DNA of 64,000 bases. It comes from Marinomonas sp. IMCC 4694 (GTDB taxonomy: Bacteria; Pseudomonadota; Gammaproteobacteria; Pseudomonadales; Marinomonadaceae). A program made the position numbers and the translations under genes. Shown piece after piece: positions 42,327 through 49,695 of the stretch (position 1 is its first letter; the number at the start of each line of letters is the position of its first letter). A model generated the notes under the pieces. The model did not search any database, was not told the origin of the DNA, and worked only from the letters and a program-made list of their open reading frames with translations. The stretch lies in NCBI RefSeq assembly GCF_008122525.1, contig NZ_VSRV01000001.1, forward strand, positions 2,046,001-2,110,000. Reading direction: 5' to 3'.

Positions 42327-43580
42327 TTAATGCGCAACACCCGCTGCGCCGTGTTCATCCACCAGCGCACCGTTATGAAATCGAAACATAGAAAAAGGCT
42401 TGGCTAATGGGTGCATTTCGCCTTTTGCTAATGACGCCGCAAATACATGACCCGATCCCGGCGTGGCTTTAAAACCGCCCGTTCCCCAGCCGCAGTTGAA
42501 AAACAAGTTCTTTACTGGCGTTTCGGTAATCAGCGGACACGCATCGGGGCAGGTATCGACAATGCCGCCCCACTGACGATTCATGCGCACTCGACTGAAC
42601 ACAGGGAACATTTCTAAAATCGCTTGAATCGTGTGTTCAATCGTCGCGTAAGAGCCCCGCTGACCGTAACCGTTGTAACCATCAATTCCTGCACCGATGA
42701 CCAAATCGCCTTTATCGGACTGGCTGGCGTAACCATGCACATGGTTGGACATCACCACGGTGTCCAAAATCGGCTTGATCGGCTCGGATACCAGAGCTTG
42801 CAGAGGATGCGACTCTAATGGCAATTCAAAACCGCCCATTTTCGCCAAAACGCTGGAATTACCCGCCACGACGCAGCCTACACGATCGGCTCTAATATCG
42901 CCGTATTGCGCCGTACGAACACCAACAACAGTGCCATCTTCGATAATCAAATCTTGCACTTCGGTTTGCTGTATAAGATCCACCCCATGAGTATCAGCAC
43001 CACGGGCAAAACCCCAAGCGACCGCGTCATGTCGTGCTACTCCGGCCCGAGGCTGCCAAGATGCCCCCAATACAGGGTAACGAGCGCCATCCGAACAATC
43101 CAAAACCGGTACAATCTCTTTAATTTGTTGAGCATCTAATACTTCGCCATCAATGCCGTTTAAACGATTGGCGTTCACCCGACGTTCAATGTCACGCATG
43201 TCTTGCAGCGTATGACCAAGATTCAAACAACCGCGCTGAGAGAACATCACATTGTAGTTTAGATCTTGCGACAAGCCTTCCCACAGTTTCATCGAATGTT
43301 CGTAAAGGTGCGCGGCTTCATCCCATAAGTAATTTGAGCGTACAATCGTTGTATTTCGAGCGGTATTACCGCCACCTAAAAAGCCTTTCTCGATGACAGC
43401 CACGTTCGTCACACCAAACTCTTTCGCTAAGTAATACGCCGTCGCCAAGCCATGGCCACCGCCACCCACAATAATCACATCGTATTTCTTTTTGGGGGTT
43501 GGATTACGCCACACCCGCTGCCAATTTTCATGATGGCTAAAACTGTGCTTTAACAACCCAAAGCCTGAATAATGCTGCAT
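42327..43580 (-). CDS. soxB: Sarcosine oxidase subunit beta
   Basis: A 417-residue flavoprotein of the DAO family. The ATG at 43580 follows GGGAG and gives MQHYSGFGLLKHSFSHHENW, the family start. The dinucleotide fold DVIIVGGGGHGLATAYYLAK lies near 33-52, and the C-terminal NCGWGTGGFKATPGSG with HPLAKPFSMFRF is standard. It carries the catalytic flavin for sarcosine. It is the first gene of soxBDAG-purU; glyA, often placed before soxB, is not here. The upstream gap to the divergent gene at 43977 holds the promoter. Confidence 0.96.
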   Translation of the reverse strand: MQHYSGFGLLKHSFSHHENWQRVWRNPTPKKKYDVIIVGGGGHGLATAYYLAKEFGVTNVAVIEKGFLGGGNTARNTTIVRSNYLWDEAAHLYEHSMKLWEGLSQDLNYNVMFSQRGCLNLGHTLQDMRDIERRVNANRLNGIDGEVLDAQQIKEIVPVLDCSDGARYPVLGASWQPRAGVARHDAVAWGFARGADTHGVDLIQQTEVQDLIIEDGTVVGVRTAQYGDIRADRVGCVVAGNSSVLAKMGGFELPLESHPLQALVSEPIKPILDTVVMSNHVHGYASQSDKGDLVIGAGIDGYNGYGQRGSYATIEHTIQAILEMFPVFSRVRMNRQWGGIVDTCPDACPLITETPVKNLFFNCGWGTGGFKATPGSGHVFAASLAKGEMHPLAKPFSMFRFHNGALVDEHGAAGVAH

Positions 43581-43976
43581 CAGATCAGCTCCCTTAAATG
43601 AACAATCGACTCTATCGATTATTGTGGTGTGGTTAAAAATATCGCGCCTTTCCGATACACACAAAATACTGAGTTCACCGGGGACGCTTTAGAAAGTTCG
43701 TTACAGTGATAATAGAGAGAAAAAAATCATTCCCTATGCTTGGAAGCGTCCAGCGTATGACAATTTGCGACAGAGACAAAAAGACGTTTTTAGAAAAGCC
43801 AATGAATACTAACCATGATAAGAATTATCATCGCTTTATTAGATGGCGCAGAGGTTATCTGTTAAATTATTCGTGGCTGAGCTATATGTGGCTGAGCTAC
43901 ATTGGGCTAGGCAGTGCAAGGCCTTATGGCTTTTGCACTAACATTGAAAACACAATGAATAAAGGCTTTGTAACGA
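43581..43976. other. Intergenic region between soxB and a divergent small gene
   Basis: A 396-bp gap. It contains a 15-bp tandem repeat (GTGGCTGAGCTATAT at 43873-43887 and GTGGCTGAGCTACAT at 43888-43902) and an imperfect hairpin at 43913-43939 (AGTGCAAGGCC, TTAT loop, GGCTTTTGCACT). A 117-codon plus-strand frame over it lacks support. Promoters for soxB and the gene at 43977 must lie here, but I cannot place them confidently. Confidence 0.55.
43873..43902. repeat. 15-bp tandem repeat upstream of the gene at 43977
   Basis: Two adjacent copies differ at one base (GTGGCTGAGCTATAT, GTGGCTGAGCTACAT). They precede a hairpin in the leader of the next gene. Confidence 0.8.
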
Positions 43977-44405
43977 ATGATTCATGCACTGTCTCGTACT
44001 TTAGGAACATTCTTTGTGCGCAAGCCACCACCGAAGAATGTTATTTTTATTGGTATTGATTATGGGTGTTATTCACTGGCAACGTCATTATTAGAAAATA
44101 ATGCTCGGGCAAAGCAAGTCATTCAGATCGTCGCCTTTATTGACGACGAGCCGTGGAATAACCGTACTCAGATTCAAGGTACTACGGTATTTTCTCCTAG
44201 TGAAATATCAGCCCTTGTGCGTAAGCGAAAGGTCGCTGCCATCATACAGATTCAAGGTGAATCACTCCGTATCGCAGACAATATTTGGGAAGATGTTTTA
44301 AACACGAAAGTAGACTTAATCACCCTAGATCAACACCAAGACACTGTGACGATGCGACAAGCGATCTATGATGCTTTGGAAACGAAGACCCAGTTAGTGC
44401 CATGA
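43977..44405 (+). CDS. Stand-alone Rossmann (CoA/nucleotide-binding-like) domain protein
   Basis: A 142-residue protein made of one Rossmann-like domain. KNVIFIGIDYGCYSLATSLL (about 20-39) is a variant of the nucleotide-binding beta-alpha turn, followed by VVAFIDDEPWNNRTQIQGTT and the pattern VFSPSEISALVRKRKVAAII. This recalls the N-terminal sugar epimerase-type domain (PF13727-like) of large polysaccharide synthesis enzymes such as FlaA1/EpsC relatives, but here it stands alone without the catalytic part. It is divergent from soxB and ends at a strong terminator. Function is unknown; a sensory role is possible. Confidence 0.75.
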   Translation: MIHALSRTLGTFFVRKPPPKNVIFIGIDYGCYSLATSLLENNARAKQVIQIVAFIDDEPWNNRTQIQGTTVFSPSEISALVRKRKVAAIIQIQGESLRIADNIWEDVLNTKVDLITLDQHQDTVTMRQAIYDALETKTQLVP

Positions 44406-44425
44406 ATCATTTATTCTTACCAAAA

Positions 44426-44451
44426 AAAATCCCTGCCAATGCAGGGATTTT
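44426..44451. terminator. Bidirectional intrinsic terminator
   Basis: AAAATCCCTGC-CAAT-GCAGGGATTTT between the convergent Rossmann-domain gene and sucD. Confidence 0.9.
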
Positions 44452-44482
44452 AATAATCAGTATTGCTTAAAAAATGACTCGC

Positions 44483-45355
44483 TTACCAGCCAGTGATTTC
44501 TTTCAATGCGACACCGATATCAGCAAGAGAACGAACGGTTTTCACACCCGCGTCTTGTAACGCTGCAAATTTCTCATCCGCTGTACCTTTACCACCAGAG
44601 ATGATTGCGCCAGCGTGACCCATACGCTTACCAGCAGGTGCCGTAACACCAGCGATGTAAGACACAACAGGCTTAGTTACGTTTGCTTTGATGTAAGCAG
44701 CCGCTTCTTCTTCCGCTGTACCACCGATTTCACCGATCATTACAATCGCTTCCGTCTGTGGGTCGTTTTGGAACATTTCCAATACGTCGATGAAGTTAGT
44801 ACCAGGAATTGGGTCACCACCAATGCCAACACAGGTAGACTGACCAAAACCGGCGTCAGTTGTTTGCTTAACCGCTTCATAAGTCAACGTACCAGAACGA
44901 GATACGATACCTACTTTACCTGGCAAGTGAATGTGACCAGGCATGATACCGATCTTACATTCGCCTGGTGTGATTACACCTGGGCAGTTAGGGCCGATTA
45001 GACGAACATCTAAAGCATCACACGCCACTTTACAATCAAGCATATCAAGAGTCGGAACGCCCTCTGTGATACAAACGATAAGTTTGATACCTGCATTCGC
45101 CGCTTCTAGGATAGAGTCTTTGACGAAAGGCGCTGGAACATAAATAACCGACGCTTCTGCGCCTGTTTGCTCTACAGCTTCTTTCACTGTGTTAAACACA
45201 GGTAGTCCTAGGTGAGTTTGACCACCTTTCCCCGGCGTAACTCCACCGACCATTTTCGTTCCATAAGCAATCGCTTGCTCAGAATGGAACGTGCCTTGTC
45301 CACCAGTAAAACCCTGACAGATAACTTTCGTATCTTTATTGATTAAAATAGACAT
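44483..45355 (-). CDS. sucD: Succinyl-CoA synthetase (ADP-forming) subunit alpha
   Basis: A 290-residue alpha subunit (289 in E. coli). The CoA-binding fold begins with VICQGFTGGQGTFHSEQAI; the active-site phosphohistidine is in GHAGAIISGGKG near residue 247, and VGIGGDPIPGTNFID is typical. It catalyses the nucleotide-coupled conversion of succinyl-CoA to succinate with SucC. The ATG lies 2 bp after the sucC stop. It is the last gene of the cluster and precedes a terminator. Confidence 0.98.
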   Translation of the reverse strand: MSILINKDTKVICQGFTGGQGTFHSEQAIAYGTKMVGGVTPGKGGQTHLGLPVFNTVKEAVEQTGAEASVIYVPAPFVKDSILEAANAGIKLIVCITEGVPTLDMLDCKVACDALDVRLIGPNCPGVITPGECKIGIMPGHIHLPGKVGIVSRSGTLTYEAVKQTTDAGFGQSTCVGIGGDPIPGTNFIDVLEMFQNDPQTEAIVMIGEIGGTAEEEAAAYIKANVTKPVVSYIAGVTAPAGKRMGHAGAIISGGKGTADEKFAALQDAGVKTVRSLADIGVALKEITGW

Positions 45356-45357
45356 TA

Positions 45358-46524
45358 TTATTTGCCCTCCGCAGCTTTAACTACTTGCTCAGCGGCGTCT
45401 TTTAAACTTACTGCAGCAATAATATCTAGGCCAGAATTCGCAAGTACTTCACGACCTAGCTCAGCATTTGTACCTTCAAGACGAACAACAACAGGCACAT
45501 TTACGCCTACTTGTTCAACCGCACCGATAATCCCTTCAGCAATCATATCGCAACGAACGATGCCACCAAAGATGTTAACCAATACTGCTTTTACATTGCT
45601 GTCAGAAAGGATGATTTTAAACGCTTCAGCAACGCGCTCTTTCGTCGCGCCGCCACCCACATCTAGGAAGTTTGCAGGCTTGCCACCGTGAAGGTTAACG
45701 ATGTCCATTGTACCCATTGCCAGGCCAGCACCGTTAACCATACAGCCAACGTTTCCGTCTAGTGCGACGTAGTTAAGCTCCCACTGTGCTGCATGTGCTT
45801 CACGCTCATCTTCTTGAGACGGATCGTGGAACTCTTGCATCTTCTTCTGACGGTAAACAGCGTTGCTGTCGATACCGATTTTGCCATCGAGACAATGAAG
45901 GTTACCTTCCTCTGTGATGACAAGAGGGTTGATTTCAAGCAAAGCGAAATCGTAGTCATGGAACATTTGAGATAAACCAAGAAATACTTTGGTGAATTGC
46001 TTAATTTGAGTTGGGTTTAGGCCCAATTTAAAGGCTAATTCACGTGCTTGGTAAGGCTGAGCACCGACCAAAGGATCGATGATCGCTTTGTGTATCAGCT
46101 CAGGAGTTTCCTCAGCAACTTTTTCAATCTCAACACCACCTTCTGTAGAGGCCATGAACACAACACGACGTGTTGAACGGTCCACAACCGCACCAAGGTA
46201 CAATTCATTGGCGATGTCAGTGCAAGACTCTACAAGAATCTTAGTAACTGGCTGACCTTTCGCGTCTGTTTGATAAGTAACTAGGTTTTTACCGATCCAG
46301 TTTTGTGTAAATGCTGCAACTTCTTCATAAGAATCAACAAGTTTAACACCGCCGGCTTTACCGCGACCACCAGCGTGAACCTGAGCTTTAACAACCCACT
46401 TATCACCACCGATTTTTTTCGCTGCTTCTACTGCCGCTTCAGGCGTGTCTACTGCGTACCCTGTAGATACTGGCAGGCCGTATTCAGCAAAAAGCTGTTT
46501 AGCCTGATATTCATGTAAGTTCAT
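45358..46524 (-). CDS. sucC: Succinyl-CoA synthetase (ADP-forming) subunit beta
   Basis: A 388-residue beta subunit, identical in length to E. coli SucC. The ATG at 46524 gives MNLHEYQAKQLFAEYGLPVS, the conserved start, after a GGAAGAA site. The ATP-grasp domain (about 5-220) has WVVKAQVHAGGRGKAGGVKL, and the C-terminal CoA-ligase domain has VNIFGGIVRCDMIAEGII. A leader with two stable hairpins lies between it and lpdA. It is followed by sucD. Confidence 0.97.
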   Translation of the reverse strand: MNLHEYQAKQLFAEYGLPVSTGYAVDTPEAAVEAAKKIGGDKWVVKAQVHAGGRGKAGGVKLVDSYEEVAAFTQNWIGKNLVTYQTDAKGQPVTKILVESCTDIANELYLGAVVDRSTRRVVFMASTEGGVEIEKVAEETPELIHKAIIDPLVGAQPYQARELAFKLGLNPTQIKQFTKVFLGLSQMFHDYDFALLEINPLVITEEGNLHCLDGKIGIDSNAVYRQKKMQEFHDPSQEDEREAHAAQWELNYVALDGNVGCMVNGAGLAMGTMDIVNLHGGKPANFLDVGGGATKERVAEAFKIILSDSNVKAVLVNIFGGIVRCDMIAEGIIGAVEQVGVNVPVVVRLEGTNAELGREVLANSGLDIIAAVSLKDAAEQVVKAAEGK

Positions 46525-46560
46525 TTGATTCTTCCGCTCATCTGAATGATTGACATAAGC

Positions 46561-46600
46561 TCTGCCCGTTAAGGCAGACATTGCCGACTCTCGTCGGCAA
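46561..46600 (-). promoter_or_regulatory. Two tandem hairpins in the sucC leader
   Basis: In the 88-bp gap between lpdA and sucC, the minus strand folds TTGCCGAC-GAGA-GTCGGCAA (46581-46600, perfect) and TCTGCC-TTAACG-GGCAGA (46561-46578). No T tract follows, so they look like leader structures rather than a plain terminator. Confidence 0.55.
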
Positions 46601-46612
46601 ATCTAATTTTTA

Positions 46613-48052
46613 TTAACGCTTTTTACGGTTTGCGATGTGAATCGCATGATTGTCTACCGCCAGCGCTGCTTCGTGTACCGCTTCACTCACTGTTGGGTGA
46701 GCAAAAACAGTCAAAGCAATATCTTCTGCAGTAGAACCGAATTCCATTGCAATCACTGCTTGAGCGATCAAATCCGCCGCGTGACCACCAATAATATGGC
46801 AGCCGAGAATACGGTCAGTTTCTTCACAAGCAATCATTTTAACGAAACCATCAGTGTCGTTAGCCGCCATTGCACGGCCTGACGCTGCAAAGGGGAATTT
46901 ACCCACTTTAAACTTAACACCTTCTGCTTTTAGCTCTTGCTCATTTTTACCAACCCAAGCAAGTTCTGGGTGAGTGTAAATAACAGAAGGAATGCAGTCG
47001 TAATTCATTTGCGCTTTGTGACCCGCAATGATGTCAGCCACCATGACGCCCTCTTCTGATGCCTTATGCGCCAACATTGGGCCGCGAACGATATCACCAA
47101 CAGCGAATACGCCAGGGACAGAGGTGCGGCACTGCTCATCAACAAATACAAAACCACGTTCGTCAAGTTTCACGCCAGAGTCTTCCGAGAAACAACCCTC
47201 TGTGAATGGTTTACGGCCAACCGCCACGATCAACTTATCGAACGTTTGCTTTTTCTCTTCACCCTTGGCGTCGAGATAAGTCACTTCAACTTCTTCGCCA
47301 TTAATTTGGCTGCCAGTAACGCGAGCGCCCAGACGAATATCAAGGTGTTGTTTCTTGAAGATCTTAGCTGCTTCTTTGGCTAAATCTTGGTCACAAAGAC
47401 TTAAAAACGAGTCCTGAGCTTCCAGTACAACCACTTCTGAACCAAGACGGGCCCAAACTGAACCCAACTCCAAACCAATAACACCCGCACCAATAACGCC
47501 TAGACGTTTTGGAATAGCGCGGAAATCAAGAGCACCTTGGTTGTCTACAATAATATCGCCAGTGCGCGGAGCAGGTGGAATATTAACGGGAATAGAACCT
47601 GTGGCTAAAATCACATTGTCAGTTTCAATGACAGTAACAGTACCGTCATGAGCGGTGAATTCTACTTTTTTGTTTGCCAGAACTTTACCAAAACCTTCGA
47701 AGCTGGTTACACCATTTGCTTTGAAAAGCCCAGTAATACCGCTGGTTAATTGGTCTACGATTTTGTCTTTGCGATTTACCATCGCATCAACATCCATAGA
47801 TACATCACCCACACTGATTCCGTGAATACCGTAGGATTCTTTTGCATCATGGTATTTTTGTGACGAATCTAATAGCGCTTTAGAAGGAATACAGCCAACG
47901 TTTAGGCAAGTTCCACCTAGACGAGACTTATTCTCTTTGTCTAACCATTTTTCGATACACGCTGTTTTCAGACCCAGCTGAGCCGCTCGAATGGCTGCAA
48001 CGTACCCACCAGGGCCGCCACCAATAACAACAACATCAAATTTATCAGACAT
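46613..48052 (-). CDS. lpdA: Dihydrolipoyl dehydrogenase (E3)
   Basis: A 479-residue E3. The ATG at 48052 (MSDKFDVVVIGGGPGGYVAA) follows GGGA; the redox disulfide is in GGTCLNVGCIPSK (Cys49, Cys54), the NAD-binding fold in GVIGAGVIGLELGSVWARLG, and the active His-Glu pair in FAHPTVSEAVHEAAL. It reoxidises dihydrolipoamide of SucB (and any other E2) with NAD. It lies between sucB and sucC, so each copy serves 2-oxoglutarate dehydrogenase first. Confidence 0.97.
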   Translation of the reverse strand: MSDKFDVVVIGGGPGGYVAAIRAAQLGLKTACIEKWLDKENKSRLGGTCLNVGCIPSKALLDSSQKYHDAKESYGIHGISVGDVSMDVDAMVNRKDKIVDQLTSGITGLFKANGVTSFEGFGKVLANKKVEFTAHDGTVTVIETDNVILATGSIPVNIPPAPRTGDIIVDNQGALDFRAIPKRLGVIGAGVIGLELGSVWARLGSEVVVLEAQDSFLSLCDQDLAKEAAKIFKKQHLDIRLGARVTGSQINGEEVEVTYLDAKGEEKKQTFDKLIVAVGRKPFTEGCFSEDSGVKLDERGFVFVDEQCRTSVPGVFAVGDIVRGPMLAHKASEEGVMVADIIAGHKAQMNYDCIPSVIYTHPELAWVGKNEQELKAEGVKFKVGKFPFAASGRAMAANDTDGFVKMIACEETDRILGCHIIGGHAADLIAQAVIAMEFGSTAEDIALTVFAHPTVSEAVHEAALAVDNHAIHIANRKKR

Positions 48053-48079
48053 AACATATCCCATTTTTTAGTCAAACTA

Positions 48080-48102
48080 AGCGGTGTATTTTCATTACCG
48101 CT
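48080..48102 (-). repeat. Intercistronic hairpin between sucB and lpdA
   Basis: AGCGGT and ACCGCT, 6-bp perfect arms with an 11-nt loop, in the 86-bp gap downstream of sucB. Confidence 0.4.
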
Positions 48103-48138
48103 CAGCATTCAATTCATACAAAAAGATGATACAGACGC

Positions 48139-49662
48139 TTAAATTTCAAGTAAAAGGCGTGCAGGATCTTCTAGCAGATCTTTAATCGTTACCAAGAATT
48201 GTACGGCCTCTTTACCGTCAATCATACGGTGATCATAAGACAATGCTAGATACATCATTGGCTGAATCACAACCTGACCGTTTACCGCCATTGGGCGCTC
48301 TTGGATTTTGTGCATACCCAAAATAGCCGTCTGCGGTGGATTGATAATGGGGGTCGATAGCAAAGAGCCAAACGTTCCACCATTCGTAATCGTAAAGGTT
48401 CCACCTTGCATGTCATCCATACCCAGCTTGCCATCACGGCCACGAAGCGCAAAATCCATGATAGCTGACTCTATACCCGCAAGCCCCATGGCTTCTGTAT
48501 TACGAAGAACAGGAACCATCAAACCGCGATCCGTTGAAACGGCCACACCAATATCTTGGTATCCATGGTAAACCATGTCATTACCATCGATTGAAGCGTT
48601 TACTGCTGGGAAGCGTTTGAGTGCTTCAGTCGCTGCTTTCACAAAGAAAGACATAAAACCAAGCTTTGTACCGTTATGAGCTTTGATAAACTCATCTTTG
48701 TACTTTTTACGAAGCTCCATGATTGGACCCATGTTCACTTCATTGTAGGTGGTCAATAACGCGGCTGTCTGCTGCGCGTCAACCAAACGCTTTGCAATCG
48801 TCGCGCGAAGACGCGTCATTGGAACACGCTTCTCAATGCGACCTTCAGCACCCAACGCTGTAGAAATTGGTGCTGCTGCAGCCGCTTTAACTGCTGGAGC
48901 CGCTTTTGCTGGTGAAACAGCAGGAGCGGACGCTTTAGCCTTCACCGCTGCATCAACGTCTTCTTTAGTGATACGTCCACCCTTACCAGTACCTTTTACT
49001 TGCGCACTCGTAAAACCCGCTTCAGATAAGGCTTTACGTGCGGCAGGGCCTGCAACACCGTCTTCATCTGGCTCCGATGCTGCCGCTTCAGCGGCGGATG
49101 TAACTGGGACAACAGAGGCACCGGTAGCGCCCACTAAGAAACTTCCAAGCACTTCATCACTCAATACGGTGTCGCCTTCGTTTTTCAGAATATCACCAAT
49201 TACGCCGTCAGCAGGCGCAACCACTTCTAGTACGACTTTATCCGTTTCGATGTCTACTATGTGCTCATCACGCGAACAAGCCTCACCGGGCTGCTTATAC
49301 CAAGTGGCCACGGTACCGTCTGCAACCGATTCAGGAAACGAAGGCGTTTTGATTTGAACAGACTCTGTTGCCGTTGCGGGTGCCGCCGCTGGCTGCGCCG
49401 CTTTCTCAGCAGTAGATGACGCAACTCCAGCCTCAAAAATACCCAACACTTCATCGCTTAGTACAACATCGCCTTCTGCTTTCAAAATGTCTTTTAAAAC
49501 GCCATCGGCTGGCGCAACCACTTCCAAAACAACTTTGTCAGTTTCAATGTCCACAATGTGTTCATCACGCGCACAGGCTTCGCCTGGCTGCTTATACCAA
49601 GTAGCGACGGTGCCGTCTGCTACAGATTCTGGAAAAGTAGGTGCTTTAATTTCAATGCTCAT
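48139..49662 (-). CDS. sucB: 2-oxoglutarate dehydrogenase E2, with two lipoyl domains
   Basis: A 507-residue E2, about 100 longer than E. coli SucB (405) because there are two lipoyl domains (about 2-78 and 101-178). Lipoylated lysines are Lys43 and Lys142 (each in ETDKVVLE). By my own count the two domains are identical at 65 of 77 aligned positions. An Ala/Pro linker, an E3-binding domain (about 202-245, AGPAARKALSEAGF) and the catalytic domain with DHRMIDGKEAVQF near 475 follow. Most E2o proteins of gammaproteobacteria have one lipoyl domain. It is in line with sucA (33-bp gap) and lpdA. Confidence 0.97.
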   Translation of the reverse strand: MSIEIKAPTFPESVADGTVATWYKQPGEACARDEHIVDIETDKVVLEVVAPADGVLKDILKAEGDVVLSDEVLGIFEAGVASSTAEKAAQPAAAPATATESVQIKTPSFPESVADGTVATWYKQPGEACSRDEHIVDIETDKVVLEVVAPADGVIGDILKNEGDTVLSDEVLGSFLVGATGASVVPVTSAAEAAASEPDEDGVAGPAARKALSEAGFTSAQVKGTGKGGRITKEDVDAAVKAKASAPAVSPAKAAPAVKAAAAAPISTALGAEGRIEKRVPMTRLRATIAKRLVDAQQTAALLTTYNEVNMGPIMELRKKYKDEFIKAHNGTKLGFMSFFVKAATEALKRFPAVNASIDGNDMVYHGYQDIGVAVSTDRGLMVPVLRNTEAMGLAGIESAIMDFALRGRDGKLGMDDMQGGTFTITNGGTFGSLLSTPIINPPQTAILGMHKIQERPMAVNGQVVIQPMMYLALSYDHRMIDGKEAVQFLVTIKDLLEDPARLLLEI

Positions 49663-49695
49663 TTTATACCCTTATCTCTTTGACAGGCTATGGTA

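Noticed and set aside
43581..43976. Glycine riboswitch before soxB
   Set aside because: The conserved glycine aptamer motifs were not seen.
43706..44059. 117-codon plus-strand frame upstream of and overlapping the Rossmann-domain gene
   Set aside because: No ribosome binding site, unusual composition, and it overlaps the better-supported gene in another frame.
48749..49357. 202-codon plus-strand frame inside sucB
   Set aside because: Ala/Ser/Thr-rich antisense reading of the Ala/Pro linker; no independent support.
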